From: Butyriboletus loyo
Taxonomy: Eukaryota > Basidiomycota > Agaricomycetes > Boletales > Boletaceae
DNA length: 64,000 nt
Direction: 5' to 3'
Assembly: GCA_038093515.1 (NCBI GenBank)
Contig: JBBPSI010000047.1
Coordinates: 62,001 to 126,000 of the forward strand
Numbering within the stretch: position 1 is the first letter of the stretch; each line of letters opens with the position of its first letter. Below are positions 23,464 to 35,021 of this stretch, one piece after another. The position numbers and the translations under genes are program-made. The notes below the pieces were generated by a model. That model searched no databases and was not told where the DNA came from. It saw only the letters and a program-made list of their open reading frames with translations.

Positions 23464-24571
23464 TCACAGGACCACAGGGCCGGGTGTTCCAGGGCTACCG
23501 GCGGCCCTCCATGCAGCAAGGATCAAATCAACCACATCTTCGACGCCCAGGTCCTTCTTAATGCTTGTAAACACAGTCGGACCGTCTCCACGCATGATCT
23601 TTGCATCACGTTGCATCACTTCCAGAGACGCGTTCACGTACTCTGCAATATCGATCTTTGTGGAGGGTTTTAGCATGTGCGAGAAAAAAAGGACACATGA
23701 GCCTACTTTGTTGATCACCAAAAGATCGGATTGCGAGATACCTGGTCCTCCCTTGCGTGGAATCTTGTCCCCGCCCTGAACGTGGTCAAGCGATACATTG
23801 AAATTACCAAGGAAACGGATACACACTGCAACATCGATCACGTAGATGATATAATCGGCCAGTTCCCGTGAGTAGTTTGCAGCGAGGTTGTCCCCACCGC
23901 TCTCCACAAAAAGTAGCTGGCAGCCATATTTGACCTGTAAAGTCTCAAGCGCACCCAGATTAGCGCTGATATCTTCACGTATTGCAGCATGAGGACATCC
24001 GCCCGTTTCGATGGCAAGTATACGCGAGGCTGGAAGTGCCTCGTTTCGGATCAGGAACTCCTGATCTTCTCGAGTAAAAATATCGTTCGTCACAGTGGCT
24101 ACGGGTAAATGGTTGAGGAGACGGTACATTGAGGTACGAGATCTGTTCGCCAAGTCTCTCACCGATATTGTATTCGCCACGGATGCGCTTGCACAAGGCG
24201 AGCGTGAGGGCCGTTTTACCAGACCCTACTGGTCTAGAAAGATGGAAGGGGTTGAGGTCGAGGCCGAGGCACTCGATACACGGTCATCACCCACATACCC
24301 ACCGATCCCCACAGTGAAACCCCGCTCGTGAAAGTTTCGGGAAGTGTAGTCGGGAAGATCCCGCTCGGCGAACTTACCTGGGCAGTCACTAGTCATGGAG
24401 CACATGTGATTGAAGAATCGATCAATGCATACCTGCGTGATCAAGGTGCTCGTGTGTGTGCCCATGCTCATCCCCGTGCTCGTGACTATGGACTGCTCCC
24501 CCATGCTCGTGCGCATGCGACAGGGCCGAGTTGACACCTGAGCTGAGATTGTTAATGAACTGTACGCTCAT
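23464..24571 (-). CDS. ureG: Urease accessory protein UreG
   Basis: GTPase that delivers nickel to the urease active site together with UreD and UreF. The first exon from ATG 24571 ([11 protein letters not shown]) contains a His-rich stretch, [20 protein letters not shown] and onward, a likely nickel store. Next come [12 protein letters not shown] and [20 protein letters not shown], the Walker A loop. [17 protein letters not shown] and [19 protein letters not shown] follow; the latter holds the Cys-Pro-His metal site. Then come [25 protein letters not shown] spliced to [12 protein letters not shown], and the G4 motif NK spliced to [11 protein letters not shown]. The end is TPGPVVL. Introns at these points are about 50 nt. 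An upstream in-frame ATG at 24649 exists, but the 24571 start fits the family better. Cytosolic. The gene is complete. Confidence 0.92.
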
Positions 24572-24722
24572 TTCGCGGTGTATAGTTGTGACGGACGGAG
24601 CGGACAGACGTACTCTCCAACGAAAGTGGTTCAGATAAGATACGGACACTTCACCTCACGGAGTTTGCCGTTTCACGGTCGGTGCCGCGACTCCAACACC
24701 GACGTTGTCTGTAGACAAGTGA
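24572..24722. promoter_or_regulatory. Divergent promoter of ureG and USB1
   Basis: Only 151 bp lie between the two start codons, so both promoters overlap here. No named factor site was recognised. Confidence 0.5.
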
Positions 24723-25819
24723 ATGAAGCGCGCGCCAGTTGGGTTGGTCGAATACCCTAGTTCAGAAGATGAGACACCAGCCATCGAGCAGCCAAAGCAG
24801 AAGAAGAGGTGCGAGCGTTGCAGGTCTGTTGGGTTTCTTGCCCGGGACTGACCAGACACACAGGAAGCTGCCAACCTTGTCCTCGTCGTTGACCGTGCCA
24901 ACTCCGGTCGACAACCCAGCTCTGCACCAGGGTCGTGTGCGGATGGTTCCTCATGTGGAAGGGCAATACGCAACGTACATATACGTGCCACTCGTCTTGG
25001 ACCACAAGGACGCACTTTACACGCTGATCGAGGATGCGCTGGCGCTCGCCAAGGCCCATGTACCCACCCTCTATACCATTGGGAGGCAGGAACGTGGTGG
25101 AGTCAAAGCCGCTCAGTGGGAGCTGCATATTTCTCTATCCCGTCCCTTATTCCTGCGGGCAAACCAGCACGAAGAGTTTAAGCGAGCCATCAGACAAGTG
25201 GCTTCTTCCGTAGCTCCGTGCGTTCATCTCCAGCTCTGAGCGCGCACAGAAGGGTGACCTCGGCTGCGAACAGTTTCGATGCATCATTTACCACCTTTTT
25301 GGAGCTCACGAACGACGAGAGAACCAGGACCTTTTTGGGCCTGGAAGTCGGCGCCGGTCATGGAGAGGTGATTGAATTATCGGCAGACACTCAACATGAC
25401 CAACAGTCCCTGATGATGATCTACTTCAGTTGCGCCGCTGTCTGGACCTTCTTGTGCCAACTCTCCGCCTACTACGACAGAAAGAGTTCTATGTTAATCC
25501 AAAATTTCACACATCAATCGCATGGGCATTGTTGGAGAAGACGCCATCGCCATCCAATATAGCTTCTCTCTCTATGGCTGAGGAGCTGGATGAAATCACG
25601 TTACCTGAATGTGCTGCGCCCGAGGACCAGAGTGTAATCGAACAGCCATCTAAGAATTTTCGTCGCATACCTCATTTCCCACACACTCTCGTACTTTCAC
25701 TCGATGAGGCATACGCGGCCAAGCTCTCGCGGGCACGAACAGGGGGTTTCGTTGTGGACAGGATCTCAGTGAAGATCGGGAAGGATGTCTTTACGTGGCC
25801 ATTGAACGGTATGAAGTAA
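24723..25819 (+). CDS. USB1: U6 snRNA phosphodiesterase USB1
   Basis: 2H phosphoesterase that trims the oligo(U) tail of U6 snRNA and leaves a terminal phosphate, protecting it for splicing. ATG at 24723 gives MKRAPVGLVEYPSSEDETPA, then a 40-nt intron after CERC. The core has RMVPHVEGQYATYIYVPL. The first catalytic HxS motif lies in WELHISLSRPLFLRANQHEE. NDERTRTFLGLEVGAGHGE follows, and the second HxS motif lies in FYVNPKFHTSIAWALL. The C terminus has FPHTLVLSLDEAYAAKLSRA and a beta-strand end at 25819. The join around 25205-25250 between RQVASS and the next exon is my weakest splice. Both HxS motifs, which define the family, are present, so the gene should be active. It ends 28 bp from the end of the convergent methyltransferase gene. 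Confidence 0.9.
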
Positions 25820-25847
25820 TTGGTAAATTGTCCCTGCGGGAAGAGTT

Positions 25848-27834
25848 CTATCGCGTAGGACGCGGAGTGGGGTTTGGCAGGTCAAGAATAGGGTGCAATA
25901 TGGAACCTTCGGTTACCCAAGTCCGTTCGGGCACAGGGCCGGCGCTGTGCGGAACTGTGGCAGGCTTGATGACCAGCCCAACGTTCCTTCCGCTCCCAGT
26001 AGCTTGATCAAATAAATTAACCATCTCCACCTCTACCTCTTGGCCGTGACCATTCATTTCCGCCAATTCATGCTGTATCCAATCGTGCCGATCGAGAAGG
26101 ATCAGAGTTTCGATCAACGGCCCAAGTATGCAGCGCAGTGTTTGCAGCACGAACAGGGCACTCTCCATTCTCAACCTGGTTTCCTCATGCGTCAACCAGT
26201 CAGGGAGAGACGCACTGATTGCCGCAAGGTCAATACCAAGCTTGTCCGTGGCACGTTCCAGAAATGTAGGCCAATCCTGGTACGCCTTATCGTTGAGTTT
26301 TCCCAGCCGGCGATTTTCGAGCGTTTCTCCAAGATTAGGCCGAACGAGTTGTTCCAAGAGCATCGCATGGTTTCCAACTGCACTCAACTGCACGGCTGCC
26401 GCATGCAGAACAGGTTGTAGGAGAGCTCGATAGACGACTTTGCGCACGGCCAGCTCGGCGTCTCTTGTTGCATCTTCATTTTTAAGCCACTGAGAAGGCA
26501 CTTGGGCGGCCAGATGAACGGCCGCGATCGTCAACTTCGGGACTGGAATCAAGTTTCGAAGAGGTTTAGACAAAGGAAAATCTGCAATCCTGCTCATACT
26601 TGGCATCGGTGACCACATATATTCTAGACGTACCGGAAGAGGACATTAAATTGTAGCAGCAACCCACGACGATGAGAGAGTGGGGTCTCCATGCGCGCCT
26701 GATGTCCTTTGCTTGCGGCGCTCGAGCCCGATCCGACAGAAAGGTACGCAACACATCGACAGTTAGTGAGCCACAAGCATGAAGAGCGACCAACGTGACG
26801 GGCACGGGTTCCGGACATGTCGGTGAGTAGATGTCGGAGTCGTCGCGTTTTTGGATCCTTGGGGGATCCGTGAGCCAATCAGCTATAGACTCCTCTAGTG
26901 TCCGAGGGCAAATGTGAACCGTTCGATGGGTAAGTAACCCCTTCCGAGCTCCGATTGCGGTCTGTGAATCGCTGTTTTCTTGTTCTGCCGACTCGACCCT
27001 GGGAAGGCTTGGTGAATTCTGGGTAGGCTTCCTAACATCTTCGGGATTCGTGCGTTGTTCTCTCTTTAATTTACGTGCTGCTTCCTTGGTCGTCCATCGA
27101 CTGGCACCCGACGTCTGGTTCGCGTTATTATCCAGAGCGAGAACGTGAAAATCCAATTCTTGAAGTGCTCTGGACAAGTATCCCTAAGAACTCGAGTTCA
27201 ATCAACAATCAGACCATATCCAAGGCACGACGGGACAACTCACTTGGCCAGACCCAACGTCCACCGCGTGCCAAACGGATCGTGGGCTCTCTGAGTGAAC
27301 GAGATGGTGGATGTATGAGGACATGCGATCGACCTCGTGTTGTTTTTTGGGCGAGATACGATAGGCACGGTCGCCTGCATTGTGCGTTTCGTACGCTAGT
27401 GCCGAGTAGGAAATCATCGCTCCGAGTTTCTGTGGAATTTGGAAAGGGACTCACCTGACGGAGTGCGCTGGAGTTGCAGGCTGCGCACGGAATCTGCCAA
27501 AGAACAGAGTTCTGGGGGAATCTAGCGAGTCGAATCATCGGCGCACAAAGTGCGATCGACGACGAGCGTCACTCACGTCGACTCTTGGTCTATCGTCGCC
27601 ACGGGGACGCGTAAAGTAGCGCATCAATTCCAGCCAAGCTGGTGGGTGTTCTGGGTGGCCAAGTGCGTAATCCTCCGCCCAAGCCCACCAGGACGACCAC
27701 TGAGATGAAGATTCTTGGGCATGGAGCGTCACGTCATTTGGGTGAATCGAGAGCAAGGAAGCAAAGGCCGGCGAGGAAATTGTATCAGCGATGGTGATGG
27801 TAATGTCGGCATTGTTAATGTAGACTGGGCGCAT
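25848..27834 (-). CDS. METTL25-like S-adenosylmethionine methyltransferase
   Basis: Spliced gene of the METTL25/RRNAD1 family (Methyltransf_32 type). The exon from 27834 (MRPVYINNADITITIADTI, then WWAWAEDYALGHPEHPPAW and LMRYFTRPRG) matches the N-terminal part of the family. The exon near 27330 has the signature SPKKQHEVDRMSSYI and VWHAVDVGSGQ, which splices to GYLSRALQELDFHVLALD: SAM-binding motif I and following. Next come TLVALHACGSLTVDVLRTF and LIVVGCCYNLMSSS. The latter splices to DFPLSKPLRNL and a helical C-terminal half. The substrate is not firmly established for fungal members; rRNA or protein methylation is only a suggestion. The first exon-exon joins (27535 to 27420) are uncertain. 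No signal peptide. Confidence 0.82.
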
Positions 27835-29012
27835 TCCTTGGCTTGAACCCGGAGGAGCACCCCAGGCCTGTTACAGATCTTGATTTTGGTCAACGTTGCC
27901 CCCGTTCCTGAGATACAACGAGCGTGGCCGTTGAACGCGGTTCGCAGCAACGTTTATAGGAAGAACCTTCTGCATGTCGTTCACACTCCTCCGGCCGGTG
28001 AGCTCTGGTCAAGTTTACTAGTGCTCGGGATCACACTACGTACTATGTCCTCGCCGACCTCATAGCGCTGCTCTGGAAGCAATCCGTTTGCACCATCTTC
28101 GTGGCCCACCCAGCTCGTCGTTTCTCTTTGGAAACCTACGCGAGATGTATAACCAAGAGAACACAGGTCTTCCTCTACGACTGGGACGCTACCTATGGAT
28201 CCACACACGCATACAAGGGGTCTCGATTATGGACGACAGACCTGACTGCACTCGTTCATATCCTCTCTCACTCCGACGCCTATCAGAAACCGGATTTTGT
28301 CCGCGATAACCTTGCAGCGATGCGCGCCGGCGACGAAGGCCTTCTCACCACAGAAGGTTGATGGACATAGAAGACAGGTGAGGTTCCCATTTTCATTTGG
28401 CCAATTTGGTTTTGACCACCCCTGCTATAGCGCAGAATTTTGGTGAGCACCTGCACTCATCCTTGTCATTGCGTGGTTGTCGAATCTCAAAGTGTCACTG
28501 TACCTTGTAGGGTTCTGCTTTTACGGCAGCGCATGTCAAGGCCACTGTGTTCAGGGATAAAGCTTCTGAGGTGTGTCGTCCCTTCTATGTGTTGAACAAT
28601 GATTGTCTTTTGCAAGTTGCGTGATGTCTGGATTCTTCTCTCGAGCCCGTGGACGTCTTGATGCTGCTTTCTAGAGCTACCCTGGGCGTTATTGGGGTCG
28701 CTGGTGGGTGGCCTTGAAAGGTTTGAGCACTCGTCAAATGGGGTAATTCAGGCTTTGGATACCATAAACGACGAGCTCGTCAATATTACCAAGAAGCTTC
28801 AACTGCGCACTATCCTCGAAACGTGGATCCCGCTACTCGGAAAATGGGTGTGTGATTTGTCATTTTGCTTGTCACGGTAGCGCTCTCACTCCAACAAGCA
28901 CATCATCACTTGATCCGTGTTCGTCTCCAACTGATCGATGAGCGCAAGACAACGATCAATATTGACGTTGAAGACGCCCGACTTCGTTACGACGACAAAC
29001 GGGATTGTGACT

Positions 29013-29025
29013 CACTATCCCCGAC
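29013..29025. repeat. Left target-site duplication of the LINE
   Basis: CACTATCCCCGAC, identical to 30147-30159 on the other side of the element. It abuts the TAA-type tail of the LINE, as expected for target-primed reverse transcription. Confidence 0.92.
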
Positions 29026-30146
29026 TTTATTATTATTATTTTAATCCAAATTTTGTCCCTTGTGGGGTTATCTAGCCTATGTAGGACAAGCAATCTGGTT
29101 TAATGGGGCCCCTGTGCCCCTACTGCGCCTCCGACTGTGCAGCTGCCCTGACATGAGGTTGCCCCCCCGGCCGTTTTGGATGCACCAGTCTCCTAAGTTG
29201 CTGCGACTTACTATTGCAGTAAATATACAAGTACTTGGACCGCCAGAGGCGACCACTTGTACGAAGGAAGGTGGAGTGCAGTTTGGTGCAAGTAGAGTTG
29301 TAGTAATCCGTCTTGATGAACCGTTGTACGTGGACGTATCTTGTAGCGCACGATTGACCCTGATGTACCGTTGTTGCTGATAAACCTTTCCCCTCCTTCG
29401 CCGATGCTGTCTGATCCCCGCCCGGTTATCAACTAAATCCTTTGACAAAACGAGTGAGAGTGAGCACGGCGAGAGACATGGTGGTCGAGATGTAGAGGGT
29501 GGCATGACAATATATACATGAGTGTTGTAGTTATGTTCGAAATCTAAAAGTACATATCATTATCTGTCTTTTCGCTCATTGAGAGCTACATTACCGAATG
29601 TATCCTTGAGGCAGCCCGTGCAATTGACGAAGCGGATGAGGAATTCGCATGCCTTCGTTTGAGTGAGAAGGTGGGGGAGCGAGAAGGCGGCTCGTTCCAG
29701 GGCGTTGCGTAGGATGTGACGCTCGTGTATATATTGCGGGCAGTCGATGACGAAGTGCTCTATCGTTTCGATGCGGTTCCCGAAGTGGGGGCGGTGGGGG
29801 ATGTCCACATGGTAGCGTAGCACACGCGATCTCCTGTCCCCCCGGTACAGGACTGCCGCGGTTCCCACTTTCTCATTTTAGCCTGAGCTGTCCGATTTCA
29901 TTATTGCATGCATTGTACTCCACGATGGCTGTCTTGCGATTTAGAGCGATGCGAGTCCGGTATGGTGTTGTTGCGCTGGGCGGGCGTCGGCTATGCACGA
30001 TGGTTTCTGCGTTGCTTGGGTTCAGCTCAAAAGTCCGATAAGCGTAATGAAGGTGGCATTTGACGAAGCGCTTTGCAGCATTGCGAACGAGATGATGGAG
30101 AGGGTGGGATTGTGAGTGGGCTGCTTGCTGGAAGAGATTTTGTATG
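29026..30146 (-). mobile_element. 5'-truncated non-LTR (LINE) retrotransposon copy
   Basis: Minus-strand element inserted in the P450 gene. Its 3' end is a (TAA)-type tail (29026-29041 on the plus strand reads TTTATTATTATTATTT). The coding remnant at 29868-29560 starts with an RNase H-like GTAAVLYRGDRRSRVLRYHV. It passes directly into the zinc-knuckle region ETIEHFVIDCPQYIHERHI of the C-terminal end. Upstream, about 30110-29880, is the linker that precedes RNase H (SNAETIVHSRRPPSATTPYR). Most of the RNase H domain and all of the reverse transcriptase are absent, so the copy is both 5'-truncated and internally deleted. It is flanked by a perfect 13-bp duplication. It cannot move by itself. Confidence 0.88.
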
Positions 30147-30159
30147 CACTATCCCCGAC
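30147..30159. repeat. Right target-site duplication of the LINE
   Basis: CACTATCCCCGAC, identical to 29013-29025. It marks the truncated 5' end of the element, after which P450 sequence resumes. Confidence 0.92.
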
Positions 30160-30792
30160 CGAGCCTTGGTAGGTGTTTCGGTCCCGATGAGTGCGTTAGT
30201 CCAATTGAATATCATAGGCTCCCCTCGCCTCTCAACGGACTTCAGAGGTTTCAGGTCAGATATCTGCTCAAGTTCCTTGTACATCACAGGTTACGAGACA
30301 TCGCCTTCTGCGCTTACCTGGTGTCTCTATGCGCTGGCAACTGCGCCATGGTGTCGGAACCGTCTACGGGAGGCGATTCGGACCGTCGCTTCAGATTCTC
30401 CGACACCGGACGAGGATATCGTTCTTAGATTTGATGTCCCTGTGACTTGGACTATACGAGTGGCTACGGAGGAGGACGAGATCCCCGTACGGCGGCCATT
30501 CTGAGTATGGGGTGCTCCATACGACAATACACGACATCGTCACAATACCTATTCAAGCGATTAATAAAAGCTACTCCATATGGGGTCAAGATGCAAATAT
30601 CTTCAGGTACGCGATTACCCTGGTTTGTTGACCCTGACCACATCTGATCAGTGGCGCATTCGCAGGCCTGAGCGGTGGGGGAATCCACCAGAGAGCAGCA
30701 AGGCAATCCAAGGCTCGTACTCGAATATATTGACGTTCCTAAGCGGAAACCGCGGGTGTACAGGTTATAGATTCGCAGTGGCCGAGCAGTGA

Positions 30793-33700
30793 GTAATTGC
30801 CAGTTCAACAGTCCTATTCTTATTCCTCCGCCGGCGGTGTCATCCGTGGGGATCGCACGTGTTTCGCTTCCTTCCACGCAGTACTCCAAAGGCACGAGGC
30901 ATGATTTGCTTTCTTTAGACTTTTCCGCATCCTGTAGTGAAAGATAGTGAAAGACAAGATGCGGTGGGTCTGGCTCCCATGCCTTGTACATGTTTTTCTT
31001 GGGGGGCCAAGAGTGATACAGCTTCCTTTGCGGGAAATACGTGAGTGCTGATATTTTTGGCCTTCAGGATCAAAATGCCCCTTTTCACACTTATTCGTGA
31101 TCCCGAATTCACGCTCGACCCTTCGGTAATTATCGAGAAGACTTTCAAGTAAGCATCTTTTGTGTGGCATTTCCCGACCCCTTTAATTATCCGAGGTCGT
31201 GCTTTGCGCTTCTCTGGCTCGCGTTTCATCTTTAACGAACCCGCCGTGACTCTCTCGTGGTTCAATCCGATTCGGCGCGTAATGAACTAATCACACGCTC
31301 TGCTCCAGTGTCGTCGCTCGTCCTGTGGAAAAGTCTCGGACCATCTCTAGTAACAATATGTCCCTTTTCATCCTTATAGTCCCTCATCAACGGTTCGTCC
31401 TCACCCACGAGCGACCCAGGTGAAACATAACGTTATGCCCAGTATGACGTTTGTGATCTCGTTATTTCGTCAGGGGCCGTAACCCCATGAATGGCTGAAG
31501 CGGAACTTCTCCGCGGAAATGCTGAGGTGGACCACGTAGTCGTTAGCTCAGACATGTGGGAAGACGTCTCCGTAACTCCAACTTGACCTTTCGGCCATGC
31601 GCCCACGAATTCGGGACCCGCAAAAATCAAACATTCTAGGCTTCTCAAGCTCCGCTCCGCCTGGTACTTACAGGGACTCCTCCTCATCAGTCCAGTCGAA
31701 ATGACCCTGGCTGGAGATCGTGGATCATATCGATCGAGTCGCATTACCTACGGTTGTGCATTGGCAGTGCCGCATGAGTCACTTACTGTACGTACACAGA
31801 ACAAGGTACGTATTCGATCATGATGATTGCACTCTTCCATTCCATCTTTCCCGCCTCCCGAGGGCGTAACTTTGTACCTCACCTTTACTTGGCTCACTTG
31901 GCCTGTGGGGACGAGCCCCTGCGTGTGCCTGGTATGTACTCAGGATGGCGCTCCACTTCTATCGATATGCCCAGTACGACGACGAACAAGAAAAGGAGAT
32001 CCGGGCTGATCATGCGGGACCAACGGTATCCCGGTCGTCATCGCGACCATGCTTTCCATTCCGGTGGCCGCGAGAGAGAGGGGGGGAAAGATCCAGAAAG
32101 GAATCCATGATTGGAGCGAACGGGACGAATAATCTGAACGGGGCGCGGCGCCACACGGTAACACATACCCACTCCCTTCCCCCTGCGCGTTTCAGATCGC
32201 CGTTTGCCGGACGTTGCCTTCGGAACTGGAAGCAAGGGCAAGCGTTGGTCGGGCATGGCGGGTGCAGTGATGGAAGATTCATTGAGGGCTCCGTTGCTCG
32301 CTCGCGATGTGACGCCGTCGAGCGGGGTTTTACCATCGAATTTTGGTTTATCTCGTCTGTTTACCGGTGTCCGGTTCCCGGTGCGTGAGGTCCGATTCCC
32401 CCCCTTTCATGTGTTGCTCCTGTACTATTTCCCCCTACCCCCCTCTTCCCCTTCCTTCCATCCCGTTTGGTCTGAGTGGAAGCGAGCGAGAGAATGATGG
32501 CAAGGCGTATGTACAAGCACCGTGCGCCGCCCATGACCCACTCTGAACTATATTCATCCAGCAAGTTACCAAGACCATCAAAACGCGTGCCCATCGCAAA
32601 AGTAAAGCTTAATGATATGATATGATATGGATAGCGTAGTACAGGATTTGTCAAAATCGCTGATCACCGCCATAGCCTGCTGTTCTGCTGCGGTTCCTTC
32701 CATTCCCCTACATACGCACGCCAACACGTGCCAACCTGTGCCGTTGAACTGGCCGGCCGATCGAAAACATCGCGTTGTCAGTTCAGAGAGATAATGGTAT
32801 CCGCGAAATCGGCATGAGCTTGGCCCTCACTTCGCTAATTGGAAACGCAGCCGGAAAAAACGAAGACTAACGAATTTGTACGCCGGCCGCTCTCGCGTAG
32901 TGTACGTAGACTATTATATCTGTGTGGGTCGAACCAAACAGGTAAAACAAAACAAAAAACAGAAACAGAAACAAAAACAAAAACAAAAAGGAGCTCGTTT
33001 CGAAATCATGCCTAACCTAATTTCCTGTGGTTCAAACCTCCGTCCCGATTAATGGTAACCGTGTAGAGCTGGTCACCGTATCAACACGGTAGCCCTTGTG
33101 ACGTGGTGGATATCCGTACATCGGCGAACCAAGTTTGGGGCCCTCCAGAGCCAAATTCTCCGAGCTCGTTACAGGTGCTGTATCACTGTATCATACTTCG
33201 GAGGGACGAGGAGGAGAGGGGGGCCGTTGTTCATGCCAAGCGCTCCCAAGCGTTTGGATGATTTCGAATTTAAAAAAAAAAGAATAAAATATATGAAAAG
33301 AAACAGAAAAGAAATACAGAGCTCTCGCTGGCAAGAATCTGACCGGACCGCTTCGATTCCCCACACCCCCTCTCTTCTCGTCCCTTGTTTCTTGTCTGTT
33401 TTTCACACAGCCGCCCGTTCTGGAATCTCGATCGGAATGGAGCGGGTTGCTGAAAATATGCCAGCGAAACAAGTTTCATCGGGTTTCAACCAATGTGATC
33501 GAGCCATATTTGGGGGAAGGTGGAAGAAGGGGGGGGCCATGACTACCGACCGAACGACGTGATTCGCTCGCTTCAATGATAGTACGTTTGTCAAACAAAA
33601 ACAAAAACGAAAACGAAAAACCTCGCTTGGATGCAATACCGTGTTGGCAAAAGCGAACGAAAACGCAAAAGTCGACCGTCGCGGCAACACAGCACCGCGC

Positions 33701-35021
33701 CAACGCGTCGGTTTCAGTTTCGGTTTCGGTTTGGGTTTCGATATTCGGTTGAGCTCGCGTGTGGCGCGTATGGTTCGGCCGATAATCTGGTGAATATCGA
33801 ATATCGAATGATGGTGATGGTGATGGATTAGTGTATGAGTTCAAATTTGCATTGTTTTTTTTTTGTTTTTTGTTTTCAACCATCAGTGCGGTCATCAGCG
33901 TTCGTCCACCGCCGACCTCTCGGTGCGGTAGCGGTATTCGTTGGCTAAACGAGGGGACCCTGCAAAACCCGCGGCCGGTCCTGGTTGATGGGTCCGTTCG
34001 TTCGTCGTCTGTCGTTTGCCACGTTCCAAAGTTCGGCTGGTCAACAGAGTGATGCGATCATATCGATATCATGGGGCTGGCTCATGAGTGCACCCCACCC
34101 TGGAAATAAAATAAAAATTTTAAAAAAGCCCACGGATGAAAAGGACCCACACTTCTCTCCGACGAAGTCTCCGACGCTCCGCCACCCAACGTTTTCCGAT
34201 CGCAAGGAAAATATGGAATGGAGTGAAATTGGACAAAACACGCGATATTGGTTGGCCTGAATTTTGAAACGTGATCATCCCTCGTTCGTATCTTGATTCT
34301 TGGCGGATTTGAATTGATGGTACGTTTTGCAGAGGAAGGAAAAAAAAAAAAAAGTATAACCACTGGAACTTGTGTGGCGGCGGCCCAGCCGAGGATATCC
34401 GAGTGCAGTCGTCACTGTATCGATATGATCGCGATCCCCCGGTGGCGAATTGAGGAGAGGAAGAGAAGAGAGAAGAGAGAAAAAAGAACGAGTCGCGCCA
34501 CCGCCCGATCAGCAAACTCATAAATCAATGGAAGGCTCGAAGTTTTGGTATTTCTGGTATCAAATGTTTCAATTCGTACAGGGTTACAAGAATGTTCCCT
34601 CCGAGGTACGCAGGATGCAACTATGGGCATTATGGAAAAAGAAAAGAAGAACGGTGGAGGGGAAGACATGCCATTCGAGGCAAAGTGGAAGCGCGGTCAG
34701 ATGGAAGTCGGTATACGGCCAGATTGGATGCAAATGGTAAGGATACATTAGGAATGTCTTCGCCGCTGGTCCATGTGTGCAGGTGGGAGAAACCCGAGGA
34801 GACTGCACCCGCGCAGCGGTGATGGCATCTAGAATAAATTAAAGAAGTGAAAAAAGAATCTTTTCTGCAGGGTGCTGTATGGCGGTTGCAAGAAGGCGAA
34901 AAGCGACTAAGTCAGTATAATACTACTAATAATACTGTTACACGCAGTTGTGTTTTCGGCATCGAATGTATCAGATTCCCCCTATCCATTCAGCTCGGGC
35001 CATCGTGTGTCGAATTAATGA
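30793..35021. other. Gene-poor region with A-rich simple sequence
   Basis: About 4.2 kb without a gene I can support. Open frames are short and overlap on both strands. Simple sequence is common: ACAGAAACAAAAACAAAAAC-type runs near 32940-32990, TGATATGATATGATATGG near 32615, poly-A near 33268 and 34335, CAAAAACGAAAACGAAAAAC near 33600, a TTTCGG run near 33712-33740 and GATGGTGATGGTGATGG near 33812. The last several hundred bases are probably the 3' untranslated region of the homeodomain gene. The frames at 30915-31265 and 31433-31744 (minus) are the longest clean ones, but I recognise nothing in them. Confidence 0.5.

Larger units (their letters stand above)
28000..30792 (+). pseudogene. Cytochrome P450 pseudogene split by a LINE
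   Basis: P450 landmarks appear in order but in shifting frames. They are LRGPPSSSFLFGNLREMYNQ (proline-rich hinge, 28090), YGSTHAYKG and LWTTDLTALVHILSHSDAYQ (28190-28280), GHRRQ (28365), SAFTAAHVKATVFRDKASE (28510) and DVLMLLSRATLGVIGVAG (28650). LQLRTILETWIPLLGKW (28800) and LIDERKTTINIDVEDA (28935) end the left part. After the LINE come GYETSPSALTWCLYALATAP (I-helix, 30289), PVTWTIRVATEEDEIPVR (30440), HDIVTIPIQAINKS (30528), RPERW (30664) and the heme loop FLSGNRGCTG (30737-30766). Breaks: frame changes near 28085, 28170, 28357 (one extra T in GGTTGAT) and 28640; loss of the K-helix ExxR region near 30410; and stops near 30503. Intact relatives are ER-bound monooxygenases. The final C-terminal exon was not found. 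Confidence 0.9.

Noticed and set aside
33705..33742. Telomere-like TTTCGG repeats
   Set aside because: Only a few imperfect units, interspersed with TTTGGG and TTTCAG; a simple-sequence run rather than the fungal TTAGGG repeat.
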